Assembly: GCF_014197265.1 (NCBI RefSeq) | Contig: NZ_JACIFH010000001.1 | Location: forward strand, 1-64,000 | Direction: 5' to 3' | Source of the DNA: Microbacterium invictum | GTDB taxonomy: Bacteria > Actinomycetota > Actinomycetes > Actinomycetales > Microbacteriaceae | DNA: 64,000 bases | In this document: in pieces, positions 49,873 to 58,496 of the stretch | How the letters are laid out: every line of letters begins with the position of its first letter | Position numbering within the stretch: the stretch's first letter is position 1 | The notes under the pieces: generated by a model | Database searches by the model: none | Seen by the model: only the letters and a program-made list of their open reading frames with translations | Told to the model about the DNA's origin: nothing | Program-made: the position numbers and the translations under genes

Positions 49873-50505
49873 TCAGACCGTGCCGTACAGGCGGTCGCCG
49901 GCGTCGCCCAGACCCGGCACGATGTACGCCTTGTCGTTCAGCCCCTCATCGAGCGCACCCAGCACGAGGGTCACGTCACGGCCGGCGGACTGCTTCTCGA
50001 TCACCGAGATACCCTCGGGCGTGCCGAGCAGGCAGATCGCGGTGACGTCCTGCGCGCCCCGCGTGAACAGGAACTCGATGGCCGCGCCCAGCGATCCACC
50101 CGTCGCGAGCATCGGGTCGAGCACGAAGCACTGCCGGTCGCTGAGATCCTCGGGCAGACGCTCGGCGTAGGTCATCGGCTGGAGCGTCTCTTCGTTGCGT
50201 GCCATTCCGAGGAAGCCGACCTCGGCGCTGGGCAGCAGCGTGACCATGCCCTCCAGCATTCCGAGCCCCGCCCGCAGGATCGGCACCACCAGCGGCCGCG
50301 GGTCGTCGATCTTCACGCCCGTCGTATGGGTGACCGGGGTGTCGATCTCGACCGACGCCACCCGCACGTTGCGGGTCGCCTCGTACGCGAGCAGCGTCAC
50401 GAGTTCCTCGGTCAGCTGCCGGAACACCGGCGACGGCGTGCGCTTGTCGCGCAGCACGGTGAGCTTGTGGGTGATGAGCGGGTGGTCGGCGACGTGCAAG
50501 CGCAT
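49873..50505 (-). CDS. upp: Uracil phosphoribosyltransferase
   Basis: A 210-residue pyrimidine-salvage enzyme converting uracil and PRPP to UMP. The PRPP loop is [16 protein letters not shown], the pyrophosphate-binding part [13 protein letters not shown], and the uracil-binding C-terminal region [17 protein letters not shown]. The start at [11 protein letters not shown] is set by TACCCT 6 bases upstream (leaderless type). An upstream in-frame ATG would place that hexamer inside the gene. It shares a 32-base intergenic region with the divergent tadA gene, so both promoters overlap. Confidence 0.95.
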   Translation of the reverse strand: MRLHVADHPLITHKLTVLRDKRTPSPVFRQLTEELVTLLAYEATRNVRVASVEIDTPVTHTTGVKIDDPRPLVVPILRAGLGMLEGMVTLLPSAEVGFLGMARNEETLQPMTYAERLPEDLSDRQCFVLDPMLATGGSLGAAIEFLFTRGAQDVTAICLLGTPEGISVIEKQSAGRDVTLVLGALDEGLNDKAYIVPGLGDAGDRLYGTV

Positions 50506-50537
50506 GTCGCAAGGGTACCCGGGCATAGTCTGATCGC
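50506..50537. promoter_or_regulatory. Overlapping divergent leaderless promoters for upp and tadA
   Basis: Within 32 bases, TACCCT (minus strand, 6 bases before the upp ATG) and TAGTCT (plus strand, 6 bases before the tadA GTG) face away from each other. The two -10 elements lie about 13 bases apart, so polymerase binding at one may affect the other. Confidence 0.6.
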
Positions 50538-51005
50538 GTGACGCTGCCCGCCCGCGAATCGGATCTCACCGCGATGGACCGTGCCCTCGCGAACGCCGCC
50601 GTGGCCGGCGAGGGCGGTGAGATCCCCGTCGGTGCCGTCGTCGTGGACGCCCAGGGCATCATCATCGGCGAAGGCGCCAACCTGCGGGAGCGTAGCGCCG
50701 ACCCCCTCGCACACGCCGAAGTCGTCGCACTCCGCGAGGCCGCCGCGGCTGCCGGCTCGTGGAACCTGCAGGACTGCACCCTGGTGGTCACGCTCGAGCC
50801 GTGTCTCATGTGCGCGGGGGCGATCCTGCAGGCGCACGTGGGCAGGGTGGTCTTCGGCGCGTGGGATGCCAAGGCCGGCGCGGCCGGATCGATGTACGAC
50901 GTGCTGCGCGACCGGCGCCTGCCCCATCGTGCGGAGGTGGTCGGCGGCGTGCGTGAAGAAGCGGCATCCACTCTGCTGCGCACCTTTTTCGACGCGCGCC
51001 GCTGA
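50538..51005 (+). CDS. tadA: tRNA-specific adenosine deaminase (wobble A34-to-I)
   Basis: A 155-residue zinc deaminase. The active site shows [14 protein letters not shown] (Zn His59, catalytic Glu61) and [14 protein letters not shown] (Zn Cys89, Cys92). [13 protein letters not shown] and the C-terminal [18 protein letters not shown] match TadA, which edits the wobble adenosine of tRNA-Arg(ACG) to inosine. The start is GTG, 6 bases after TAGTCT. It is convergent with the LLM oxidoreductase gene and divergent from upp. Confidence 0.93.
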   Translation: MTLPARESDLTAMDRALANAAVAGEGGEIPVGAVVVDAQGIIIGEGANLRERSADPLAHAEVVALREAAAAAGSWNLQDCTLVVTLEPCLMCAGAILQAHVGRVVFGAWDAKAGAAGSMYDVLRDRRLPHRAEVVGGVREEAASTLLRTFFDARR

Positions 51006-51065
51006 ACCGAACTCGATCGACGGCGACCCGGCACATCTGAACCGGCCCCGACGTGCCTCGGGCAC

Positions 51066-51995
51066 TCAGCGGGGGAGGAGCGGCAGCACCTCCGCGCCCA
51101 GGAACTCGACGTGCTCGACATCGCGCAGGTCCATGAGCTGGAAGTGGATCCGCTCCGCGCCCAGCGCGCGCAGGCGCTCGACCTTCTCGGCGATCTCGGC
51201 CGGCGTTCCGACGATGTCGATGTCGTTGCGGGCGTCGGCGAGGGTCTTGCCGACGGCCTCCGCGCGCCGGGCCAGCTCACCGTCGTCGGTGCCGGCGATC
51301 GTCGGCAGCGCGACCGAGAACTTCATGGTCGCCGGATCGCGGCCGATCCGCTCACACGCCGCCCGGACCCCCGCAAAGCCCGTGGCGATGTCCTGCTCCG
51401 ACCGGAAGCCGACGTTGAACTCCGTCGCGAATCGGGCTGCGAGCTCGGGGGTGCGGCGCGGGCCGCTCCCGCCGATGATCACCGGCATCCGCTCCTGTAC
51501 CGGCTTGGGTAGCGCGGGGGCATCCTCGAGTGCGTAGTGCTCGCCCCTGAACGAGAAGGTGTCGCCGAGCGGCGTCGACCACAACCCCGTGACGATGGCC
51601 AGCTGCTCCTCGAACGGGCCGAAGCGCCGAGCGGGAAACGGGATGCCGAGCGCGCGATGCTCCGCCTCGAACCAGCCCGGCCCGAGTCCGAACTCCACGC
51701 GGCCGTTCGACATCGCGTCCACCTGCGCGACCTGGATCGCGAGGATGGCCGGATGCCGGTGCGTGGCCGACGACACGAGCGTCCCGAGCCGGATGCGGGA
51801 GGTCTCGCGCGCCAGTCCGGCGAGCGTCGTCCACGCGTCCGTCGGCCCGGGCAGCGCGTCGCCCCCGCCCATGCGCATGTAGTGGTCGGAGCGGAAGAAG
51901 GCGTCGAAGCCCCCGCGCTCGGCGGCGTGCGCGAAGGCCAGCTGGTCGTCGTATGTGAAGCCCTGCTGAGGCTCGGTGAAGATCGTGTACTCCAT
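51066..51995 (-). CDS. LLM-class F420-dependent oxidoreductase
   Basis: A 309-residue luciferase-like flavin/deazaflavin oxidoreductase, resembling the TIGR03560-type F420 family of actinobacteria. Features are SDHYMRMGGGD and WTTLAGLARETSRIRLGTLV, VDAMSNGRVEFGLGPGWFE, and the C-terminal GTPAEIAEKVERLRALGAER. The cofactor (F420 or FMN) and substrate are not certain from sequence. The ATG is 6 bases after CAGACT (leaderless type), and no other start fits. It stands alone between tadA (convergent) and a hydrolase gene on the same strand 27 bases upstream. Confidence 0.85.
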   Translation of the reverse strand: MEYTIFTEPQQGFTYDDQLAFAHAAERGGFDAFFRSDHYMRMGGGDALPGPTDAWTTLAGLARETSRIRLGTLVSSATHRHPAILAIQVAQVDAMSNGRVEFGLGPGWFEAEHRALGIPFPARRFGPFEEQLAIVTGLWSTPLGDTFSFRGEHYALEDAPALPKPVQERMPVIIGGSGPRRTPELAARFATEFNVGFRSEQDIATGFAGVRAACERIGRDPATMKFSVALPTIAGTDDGELARRAEAVGKTLADARNDIDIVGTPAEIAEKVERLRALGAERIHFQLMDLRDVEHVEFLGAEVLPLLPR

Positions 51996-52022
51996 ACCCC
52001 GAGTCTGACAGGACCGCGACGG

Positions 52023-53135
52023 TCAGTCGGACGAGCTGAGGATGATCGTCTCGGTCGGAGGGGCGGGGGATGCCGGGTGGCCGATGTATCCGATCACCTC
52101 GAGCAGTGCACGGCGGAAGACGCCGGGCTGCTCGAGGTGCGGGGAGTGCCCCACTCCCTCGAGGCTCAGTTCGGTCACCTGGCCGCCGGCGGCGCGGTAC
52201 GCCTCGAGAACGTCGCGCGTCTGCGCGATCATCTCCTGCGCCGGGGCGACGTCATCACCGGGCCATCCGGGCACGACGCCGACCTTGCCCAGGTGGTTGA
52301 GATCGAAGAACGACGTGTCCGAGACGATGGCATCGGCCGTGCCGTGCACCCACAGGATCGAGGGCTTCACGGGCAGGTCGACGATGCCGGAGGTATCGAA
52401 GTACTTCGGCGCCATCGTGTTGAGCACACCGTTGGTCCCTGCCGCGAACCCGGGCCAGTTCGGGCTCTCGACGCTGTCGCCGGGGTAGTTCCCGTCGGCG
52501 GTGGAGGTGGTCAGCATCGACTCGACCCAGATGTCCTCGACGGCCGTGACGTAGTCGCTGGACACGTAGCTGGACCGGAACACGTTGCGCGGCGAGGTCG
52601 GCGCCTCGTCGCCGGTGTCACCGTCGGTCAGCCGCTGGATGAAGTCGGCGTTGGCGCCCCCGCCGCCGACGCCGGCGTCATCGTCCGTGAGGCGTGCGCC
52701 GTCGCGCCGCGTGCCGCCGAAGCCGTAGGGCGAGATCGGTGCCTCCAGCGTGAGGGACAGCACCGGGTGGTCCAGCGCGTACTGCATGATCACGCCGGCG
52801 CCCAGCGACCACCCGACCAGGTGGGCGGTCTTGAGGTCGAGTGCCTGCATCGTCGCGAAGAGGTCGTCGCTGAAATCGCGCACCCCGCGCGTGGCATCGA
52901 TGGGGAGGTTCTCCGTGTCGCCGAAGCCACGCAGGTCGACGGCGATGATCCGCAGATCGCTCGGCAGATCCTGCATCAGCTCCTGCCAGAACAGGGCGGA
53001 TGACACGTTCCCGTGGACGAGGACGAGGGTGTGCTCGGCGGGCGTCTCCGGATCGTCCCCGGCGCGCTCGAGGATGTTCACCGTGAGTCGGTCGGTGTCG
53101 ACGAGGCGGCTGGTGATGCCGTCGAGGAGTGTCAT
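52023..53135 (-). CDS. Alpha/beta hydrolase
   Basis: A 370-residue hydrolase. Oxyanion region LVLVHGNVSSALFWQEL, nucleophile elbow LVGWSLGAGVIMQ (Ser about residue 109), acid in WVHGTADAIVSDTS and His in GVGHSPHLEQPGVF complete the triad. A long cap (about 135-240) makes it larger than the hydrolase at 32160. The segments GTRRDGARLTDDDAGVGGGG and TSTADGNYPGD are cap-region low-complexity loops. The substrate is unknown. Upstream, a perfect palindrome CGACTATAGTCG at 53185-53196 contains the likely -10 (TATAGT). Confidence 0.85.
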   Translation of the reverse strand: MTLLDGITSRLVDTDRLTVNILERAGDDPETPAEHTLVLVHGNVSSALFWQELMQDLPSDLRIIAVDLRGFGDTENLPIDATRGVRDFSDDLFATMQALDLKTAHLVGWSLGAGVIMQYALDHPVLSLTLEAPISPYGFGGTRRDGARLTDDDAGVGGGGANADFIQRLTDGDTGDEAPTSPRNVFRSSYVSSDYVTAVEDIWVESMLTTSTADGNYPGDSVESPNWPGFAAGTNGVLNTMAPKYFDTSGIVDLPVKPSILWVHGTADAIVSDTSFFDLNHLGKVGVVPGWPGDDVAPAQEMIAQTRDVLEAYRAAGGQVTELSLEGVGHSPHLEQPGVFRRALLEVIGYIGHPASPAPPTETIILSSSD

Positions 53136-53184
53136 TCGCGGGCCCTTCGATCTTCAGCGGAAGCGCCGGGGTCTCCCGCTGATT

Positions 53185-53196
53185 CGACTATAGTCG
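53185..53196. promoter_or_regulatory. Palindromic -10 element between hydrolase and proC
   Basis: The perfect 12-bp palindrome CGACTATAGTCG reads TATAGT on both strands. It lies about 50 bases upstream of the hydrolase start on the minus strand and 74 bases upstream of proC. It is either a bidirectional promoter core or an operator covering the hydrolase promoter. Confidence 0.5.
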
Positions 53197-53269
53197 CGGG
53201 TCGGCTCGGGCACATGAACCGACTCTCAGGTGGCTGCCTCAGTGGAGCTCGGCCTCGTAGGATGAGCGC

Positions 53270-54109
53270 GTGCCTGACATGACCTCACTTCCCCCGATCG
53301 CGATCCTCGGCGCCGGCTCGATGGGCGGCGCGATCCTGCAGGGCATCATCGCCTCCGGGCGGGATGGCGGCGTCACCGCGACGAACCGCACGCGCGAGAA
53401 GGCGGCGGCGTTCGACGGCGTGGCGGGGGTGACCAGCATCGCGCTCGAGGAGCGCCCGGACGGCAACGCCGATGCGCTCGCCGGCGCGAAGGTCGTGCTG
53501 GTAGGCGTGAAGCCGGCGATGGTGCCCGACCTGCTGCGCGAGATCGGCCCATCGATACGCCCCGGCACGATCGTGGTCAGCCTCGCGGCGGGTGTCACGA
53601 TCGCGACGTTCGAGTCGATCCTGGGCACCGAGGTCCCGGTGCTGCGGTCCATGCCGAACACGCCGGCCGTCGTGGGCAGAGCCGTCACGGGTCTCGCCGC
53701 GGGAAGCGCCGTGTCGGACGAGGACCGCGCGCTGGTGAGGAGTGTGTTCGAGACCTGCGGCGCCGTCGTCGACCTCCCCGAATCGCAGATCGACGCGCTG
53801 TCGACCATCTCGGGATCGGGGCCTGCCTATGTGTTCCTGCTGATCGAGGCGCTCACCGAGGCCGCGCGCGGCAAGGGCTTCACCGACGCGGACGCGCGGC
53901 TGATGGCCGAGCAGACCTTCATCGGCGCCGCTGCGCTGCTGGATGCCACCGGCGAGGACCCCGCCGAACTCCGACGTCGCGTGACGAGCCCGAAGGGCAC
54001 GACCGAACGCGCCGTGGCCGTCCTGGCCGACGCCGGGCTGCCGGCGCTGTTCGCCGAAGCCACCGACGCCGCGCTGGCACGTGCGCGGGAGCTCGCCACC
54101 GGCGCCTGA
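53270..54109 (+). CDS. proC: Pyrroline-5-carboxylate reductase
   Basis: A 279-residue NADPH enzyme for the last step of proline synthesis. The Rossmann loop is AILGAGSMGGAILQGI, followed by VVLVGVKPAMVPDLL, VLRSMPNTPAVVGRAVTGLA, the substrate-binding SGSGPAYVFLLIEALTEAA, and the C-terminal RRVTSPKGTTERAV signature. The GTG start at 53270 is set by TAGGAT 6 bases upstream (leaderless type); an in-frame ATG three codons later is possible. In M. tuberculosis proC (Rv0500) is followed by the small HTH and bS22 genes; here these come 6 kb later with transport genes between. Confidence 0.94.
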   Translation: MPDMTSLPPIAILGAGSMGGAILQGIIASGRDGGVTATNRTREKAAAFDGVAGVTSIALEERPDGNADALAGAKVVLVGVKPAMVPDLLREIGPSIRPGTIVVSLAAGVTIATFESILGTEVPVLRSMPNTPAVVGRAVTGLAAGSAVSDEDRALVRSVFETCGAVVDLPESQIDALSTISGSGPAYVFLLIEALTEAARGKGFTDADARLMAEQTFIGAAALLDATGEDPAELRRRVTSPKGTTERAVAVLADAGLPALFAEATDAALARARELATGA

Positions 54110-54137
54110 ACCGGCATCCACCCGGCGGGCAGCTCTG

Positions 54138-54809
54138 TCAGCGGTCGAGGCCGGCGAACCGCTCGATGTCGGAGTTGGTCCCCGACACGATGATGAGGTC
54201 GTGGTTGGTCACGATCGTGTCGGCCTCCGCATAGCGGAACGGCTTGCCGGGGCTCTTCACGCCGACGACCGTCACGTGGTACTTCGTGCGCACGCCGGAC
54301 TGGTTCAGGCCCACGCCGCGGATGAACTTCGGCGGGTACATCTTGGCCAGCACGAAGTCGTCGTCGAACCGGATGAAGTCGAGCATCCGTCCGCTGACGA
54401 GGTGCGCGACGCGCTCACCGGCTTCGCGCTCGGGGTAGATGACGTGGTTCGCGCCGACGCGGGCCAGGATCTTGCCGTGCGACTGCGACACGGCCTTCGC
54501 CCAGATCTGCGGCACCTTCAGGTCGACGAGGTTGGCCGTGATGAGCACCGACGCTTCGATGATCGAGCCGACCGCGACGACGGCGACCTGGAAGTCCTGC
54601 GCGCCGATCTGACGCAGGGCGTCGATGTTGCGCGCGTCGGCCTGCACGGTGTGGGTGACGCGGTCCGACCACTTCTGCACCAGCTCGAGGCTGCCGTCGA
54701 TCGCGAGGACTTCACGGTCGAGCCGGTCGAGTTCACCGGCGCAGGCGGCGCCGAAGCGGCCGAGGCCGATGACGAGGACCGGAGCGTCGCTCCGCAGCTG
54801 CTCAACCAA
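54138..54809 (-). CDS. trkA: TrkA/KtrA-type potassium uptake regulatory subunit
   Basis: A 223-residue cytosolic gating subunit of a TrkH-type K+ channel. The RCK_N Rossmann domain has VLVIGLGRFGAACAGEL and acidic strand end LAIDGSLELV with DARNIDALRQIG. The RCK_C domain (about 140-220) has GVGLNQSGVRTKYHVTVVGV and IVTNHDLIIVSGTNSDIE. It binds nucleotides and often c-di-AMP. The start is TTG, chosen because GGAAAGG lies 6 bases before it and the gene overlaps the trkH stop by 8 bases, so the pair is coupled. Its 3' end is convergent to proC. Confidence 0.9.
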   Translation of the reverse strand: MVEQLRSDAPVLVIGLGRFGAACAGELDRLDREVLAIDGSLELVQKWSDRVTHTVQADARNIDALRQIGAQDFQVAVVAVGSIIEASVLITANLVDLKVPQIWAKAVSQSHGKILARVGANHVIYPEREAGERVAHLVSGRMLDFIRFDDDFVLAKMYPPKFIRGVGLNQSGVRTKYHVTVVGVKSPGKPFRYAEADTIVTNHDLIIVSGTNSDIERFAGLDR

Positions 54810-56244
54810 CGATGGGCCTTTCCACGGGCAGCGAGTAGTGCTGCGAACGGGATGTCGCGGCCACGGCCGCGGCGAGAGTCACTGTACCAACGCGCCCCAT
54901 GAACATCGTCAGCGCCATGACGTAGGACGCGGAGTCGGGCAGGGTCTCGGTGAGACCGGTAGACAGGCCCACGGTGCCGAAGCCGGAGATGACGTCGAAG
55001 AGGACGTCGGCGATGGGTGCCTGGGTGATCTGCGCGATCGTGATGGTGGCGATCGCGATGATCGTCGCGCCCCACGCCACGACCGACAGTGCCACGCGCT
55101 GCACGTCGCTCGGGATCCGGCGGCCGAACACCTCGACGCTCTGGCGGCCACGGGCCTCCGACCATACGGCCAGGGCCATGACGGCGAGGGTGGTCACCTT
55201 GATGCCACCGGCGGTCGAGGCCGACCCGCCTCCCACGAACATGAGCATCGACCCGACCACGAGCGACGAGCCGTGCAGGTCGCCGATCTCGACGACGGAG
55301 AACCCGCCCGAGCGCGTCATCGCCGACAGGAAGAGGGCCTGGAAGGTGGTGTCCCAGGCATCCAGCTCGCCGAAGGTCGCGGCATTGTCGAACTCGAGCA
55401 GCGCGAATACGCCGGCGCCGACGAAGAACAGGATGACGGTCGTGATGAGGGTGAGTTTGGCGTGCAGCGACCAGCGCCGGACGTGCCAGTGGTGGCGCCA
55501 CAGGGTGAAGATGACGGGGAATCCGATCGAGCCGAGGAACACGCCCACCATCAGCACCGAGAGCATGAAGTAGTTGTCCGCGAAGGGGTCGAGTCCGCCG
55601 GCGTTCGGGCTGAAGCCGGTGTTGGTGAACGACATCGCCGCATAGTACGGCGCCTCCCACAGTGCGGTCAGCGGGTCGATCCCCGACAGCAGGAGTGACG
55701 GATAGAGCAGGATCGCCAGCGCCACCTCGATCACGAGAGTGGACAGCGCGACGGTGGCCAGCAGCTGGCCGACCTCGCCCAGTCGCACGGTCTGGCCCTC
55801 GTTGACCGGGCCGCCGCGGGCACGCAGCGGATTGGAGTCGCCGGCGGCGAGGAGCTTGGCCCGCAGTCCGAGCTTCTTCGAGATGACGAGCCCCAGGATC
55901 GACGCGAGCGTCAGCACTCCCAGCGCTCCGACGTTGACGCCGACGTAGACCAGCACGTGCCCGAAGGGCGACCAGTGGGTGCCCATGTCGACGGTCGACA
56001 GGCCTGTGACGCAGATGGTCGACACCGCTGTGAACAGGGCGTCGGCCAGGGGAGTGGGCGTGCCGTCGGCCGATGCCGCGGGCAGTGAGAACAGCGCCGT
56101 GAACACGAGGATCAGCGTCGTGAAGATGAGGACGGCGAAGCGGGAAGGCGATGAGGTGGTCAGATTGCGCAGCGTGTGCCACCACGAGCGCGGTGTGGAG
56201 ATCAGCGTGCGCTGGAGGCGCTCACCGACGGTCGGACCCGCCAT
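54802..56244 (-). CDS. trkH: TrkH/KtrB-type potassium transporter membrane subunit
   Basis: A 480-residue channel subunit with four pore repeats. Filter Gly-containing loops are TAVSTICVTGLSTVD, AAMSFTNTGFSPNAGG, LSAMTRSGGFSVVEIG and VISGFGTVGLSTGLTE, matching the Trk/Ktr pattern. About eight to ten membrane helices are visible. It imports K+ under control of the downstream RCK subunit. The ATG is preceded by AAAGGGG. It is the first gene of a two-gene operon and divergent from the ArsR-type regulator gene. Confidence 0.92.
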   Translation of the reverse strand: MAGPTVGERLQRTLISTPRSWWHTLRNLTTSSPSRFAVLIFTTLILVFTALFSLPAASADGTPTPLADALFTAVSTICVTGLSTVDMGTHWSPFGHVLVYVGVNVGALGVLTLASILGLVISKKLGLRAKLLAAGDSNPLRARGGPVNEGQTVRLGEVGQLLATVALSTLVIEVALAILLYPSLLLSGIDPLTALWEAPYYAAMSFTNTGFSPNAGGLDPFADNYFMLSVLMVGVFLGSIGFPVIFTLWRHHWHVRRWSLHAKLTLITTVILFFVGAGVFALLEFDNAATFGELDAWDTTFQALFLSAMTRSGGFSVVEIGDLHGSSLVVGSMLMFVGGGSASTAGGIKVTTLAVMALAVWSEARGRQSVEVFGRRIPSDVQRVALSVVAWGATIIAIATITIAQITQAPIADVLFDVISGFGTVGLSTGLTETLPDSASYVMALTMFMGRVGTVTLAAAVAATSRSQHYSLPVERPIVG

Positions 56245-56313
56245 GTCGCCGCCCCTTTCGCTGCAGAACCGTTGTCATGGTACTCCGGCGGGTGGGCGGG
56301 CTAACCTATGGTC

Positions 56314-56718
56314 ATGGCGGACATCTTCGACGTGATCGCCGACGGCACCCGTCGGGACATCCTGCAACTGCTTCTGGGTCGATCCGATGCGGGGGAGCGG
56401 GGCACGAGCGTGTCGCAGATCGTCGCCGAGTTGGGCGTCAGCCAGCCCACCGTGTCGAAGCACCTCAAGGTTCTCCGCGAAGCAGCGCTCGTGTCGGTCC
56501 GCGAAGAGGGCCAGCACCGCTACTACAGCCTGTCGCCCGAGCCGCTCGACGCGGTCGACGACTGGCTGGTGCCGTTCCTCGACGATGGGTCGGTGGATGC
56601 CGCCGTCTCGGTCGCCCTGTCCGAATCCGCCGCCCAGGCCGCCGAGCGGCTCGGCCGCGCCGCCGCATCGGCCAAGCACGTCTTCGACAACGCGTTCAAG
56701 AAGCTGCCCGGGCGCTGA
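56314..56718 (+). CDS. ArsR/SmtB-family winged-helix regulator
   Basis: A 134-residue regulator. The winged helix (about 1-85) has FDVIADGTRRDILQLLLG, the recognition region LGVSQPTVSKHLKVLREAAL and wing EEGQHRYYSLSPEPL. No metal-binding Cys motif (such as ELCVCDL) is present, so it probably senses something other than metal, like SdpR-type members. The C-terminal 50 residues are helical, Ala/Ser-rich. The start at MADIF is 6 bases after TAACCT; the ATG two codons earlier lies directly at that hexamer. It is divergent from trkH and convergent to the ABC exporter genes. Confidence 0.85.
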   Translation: MADIFDVIADGTRRDILQLLLGRSDAGERGTSVSQIVAELGVSQPTVSKHLKVLREAALVSVREEGQHRYYSLSPEPLDAVDDWLVPFLDDGSVDAAVSVALSESAAQAAERLGRAAASAKHVFDNAFKKLPGR

Positions 56719-56736
56719 GGCGCCGCGGCGGCACGG

Positions 56737-57519
56737 TCAGCCTCGGGAGCGGTGGTGGCGGAACAGCCACGCGCCCCAGAGGACGCCGATCGCGAGGATG
56801 CCGGTGCACCACGCCAGGGCGATCAGGGCCGTGCCTGTCGTCGGTGAGCCCATGAGCAGTCCGCGGATCGTCTCGATGATCGGAGTGATCGGCTGGTGCT
56901 GCGCGATCGGCTGGAGCCAGTCGGGCATGCTGGGCACCGGCACGAACGCGCTCGACAGGTACGGCACGAACAGCAGGATGAACCCGTAGCCGTTCGCGGC
57001 CTCGGGGCTGCCGGCGGCCAGGCCGATCGCGGCGAACAGGTAGGTGATCGCGAGGATGTAGAGCGCGATCACCAGTACCGCGCCGACCCAGCCGGCGAGG
57101 CCGGCTGTCGGCCGGAACCCGACCAGCAGGGCGACGCCGATCACGATCGCCGTGGCCAGCAGGTTGCGCAGCAGGCTCGAGACGACGTGGCCGGTCAGCA
57201 CCGCACTGGCGCGGATGGGCATCGTGCGGAAGCGATCGACGATGCCCGTCTTCGTGTCGTTCGCGACGTAGAGCGCGGTCGACGAGGCGCCGAAGCCGGC
57301 GCACAGCAGGATGATGCCGGGGGTGACGTAATCGACGTAGGAGCCGGTCGCATCGATGGCGCCTCCGAAGACGAACGTGAACAGCAGCATGAGCATGACC
57401 GGCAGCATGATCGCCATCAGCAGTGACTCGCCGTCGCGCAGCGAGTGCAGCAGGCTGCGCCGGACGAAGACGGCCTCGGGGACGAGCCCGCGCGCGGCGG
57501 GGGCTGTGAGCGTGGTCAT
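56737..57519 (-). CDS. ABC-2-type (DrrB-like) exporter permease
   Basis: A 260-residue membrane protein of the ABC-2 family with about six hydrophobic helices. The N-terminal LVPEAVFVRRSLLHSLRDGE and the loop YVANDTKTGIVDRFRTMPIR (the conserved ABC-2 box before the third helix) match DrrB-type drug exporters. A later loop WLQPIAQHQPITPIIETIRG is equally typical. It overlaps the ATPase gene by 4 bases, so the two form one unit exporting a hydrophobic compound. The substrate is unknown; a divergently transcribed TetR regulator suggests inducible resistance. Confidence 0.88.
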   Translation of the reverse strand: MTTLTAPAARGLVPEAVFVRRSLLHSLRDGESLLMAIMLPVMLMLLFTFVFGGAIDATGSYVDYVTPGIILLCAGFGASSTALYVANDTKTGIVDRFRTMPIRASAVLTGHVVSSLLRNLLATAIVIGVALLVGFRPTAGLAGWVGAVLVIALYILAITYLFAAIGLAAGSPEAANGYGFILLFVPYLSSAFVPVPSMPDWLQPIAQHQPITPIIETIRGLLMGSPTTGTALIALAWCTGILAIGVLWGAWLFRHHRSRG

Positions 57520-58412
57520 GCGATCTCCTTCATGCGCGTGTCGGGGGTGGGCGCGTCGCCGGTGAGAGCGAGGAACACGTCGTCGAGGGTGGGCCGGCGC
57601 AGCGTGATCTGCGCCGCTGCGGAGTCGGGGCTCAGGGAGGACAGCACCGAACGAATACCGGCGGCGGTGCCGTCGGTGGGATGTACTGCGTGCACCTCGC
57701 CGTCTTCGCCGTGCACCTCGAGCGTCTCGCCGCCCACGCGCGCCTTCAGCTCGGTTGCCGTGCCCTCGGCGACGATGCGCCCGCCGTGGAGCACCGCGAT
57801 GCGGTCGGCGAGCTGGTCGGCCTCCTCGAGGTACTGGGTCGTGAGGAACACGGTGGTGCCGCCGCCGGCCAGCGCCCGGATCACGTTCCACAGCTCACGC
57901 CGGCTGCGCGTGTCCAGCCCCGTCGTGGGTTCGTCGAGGAACAGCACTTCGGGCGTCGCGACGAAGCTGAGTGCGAGGTCGAGCCGGCGTCGCATGCCGC
58001 CCGAGTAGGTGCCGACGCGCCCTCGTGCGGCGTCGGCGAGGTCGAACTGCTCCAGCAGTTCGCTCGCGCGGCGTCGGGCCGATCGGGTCGACAGCCCCCG
58101 CAGCCGTCCCATCATGACGAGGTTCTCGGTGCCGGTGAGCACGTCGTCGACGGCGGCCGACTGGCCGGTGAGGCTGATGCGCTGCTTCACCCGGCCGGGT
58201 GCGCGTGCGACATCGTCGCCGCAGATGACGGCCGTACCGCCGTCCGCGCTCTCCAGCGTGGTGAGGATGTTGATGGTCGTCGACTTTCCGGCGCCGTTCT
58301 GGCCGAGCAGTGCGAACACCTCCCCGCGACTGACGGTCATGTCGAGGCGGTCGAGCACCGTGTGCGGGCCGTAGCTCTTTCGCAGACCGCGGACGTCGAT
58401 TGCGGCATCCAT
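57516..58412 (-). CDS. Drug-type (DrrA-like) ABC exporter ATP-binding protein
   Basis: A 298-residue ABC ATPase. Walker A is LLGQNGAGKSTTINIL (about 36-51), signature GTYSGGMRRRLDLALS, Walker B VLFLDEPTTGLD and switch His-equivalent region FLTTQYLEEADQLADR; Gln replaces the usual His there, as is normal for DrrA-type ATPases. The C-terminal domain (about 225-298) ends RRPTLDDVFLALTGDAP, the DrrA tail. The ATG at 58412 is chosen because AAGGGA lies 6 bases upstream; an in-frame ATG five codons earlier is possible. It is the first gene of the exporter operon and divergent from the TetR gene. Confidence 0.9.
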   Translation of the reverse strand: MDAAIDVRGLRKSYGPHTVLDRLDMTVSRGEVFALLGQNGAGKSTTINILTTLESADGGTAVICGDDVARAPGRVKQRISLTGQSAAVDDVLTGTENLVMMGRLRGLSTRSARRRASELLEQFDLADAARGRVGTYSGGMRRRLDLALSFVATPEVLFLDEPTTGLDTRSRRELWNVIRALAGGGTTVFLTTQYLEEADQLADRIAVLHGGRIVAEGTATELKARVGGETLEVHGEDGEVHAVHPTDGTAAGIRSVLSSLSPDSAAAQITLRRPTLDDVFLALTGDAPTPDTRMKEIA

Positions 58413-58441
58413 TCGGTGTCCCTTCATTGTGTACGGGCAAA

Positions 58442-58490
58442 ACTGTTTATGACGCTAACACACTGTTTACGAGATATACAGTCCTAGACT
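58442..58490. promoter_or_regulatory. TetR-type operator region between exporter and regulator
   Basis: ACTGTTTA occurs at 58442-58449 and 58462-58469. The second copy pairs with TATACAGT (58475-58482) across CGAGA to make a 21-bp inverted repeat with one mismatch. It ends 2 bases before TAGACT (58485-58490), the -10 of the tetR gene. The AT-rich palindrome in GC-rich DNA between divergent exporter and TetR genes is the classical operator position. Confidence 0.65.
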
Positions 58491-58496
58491 GTGGGC

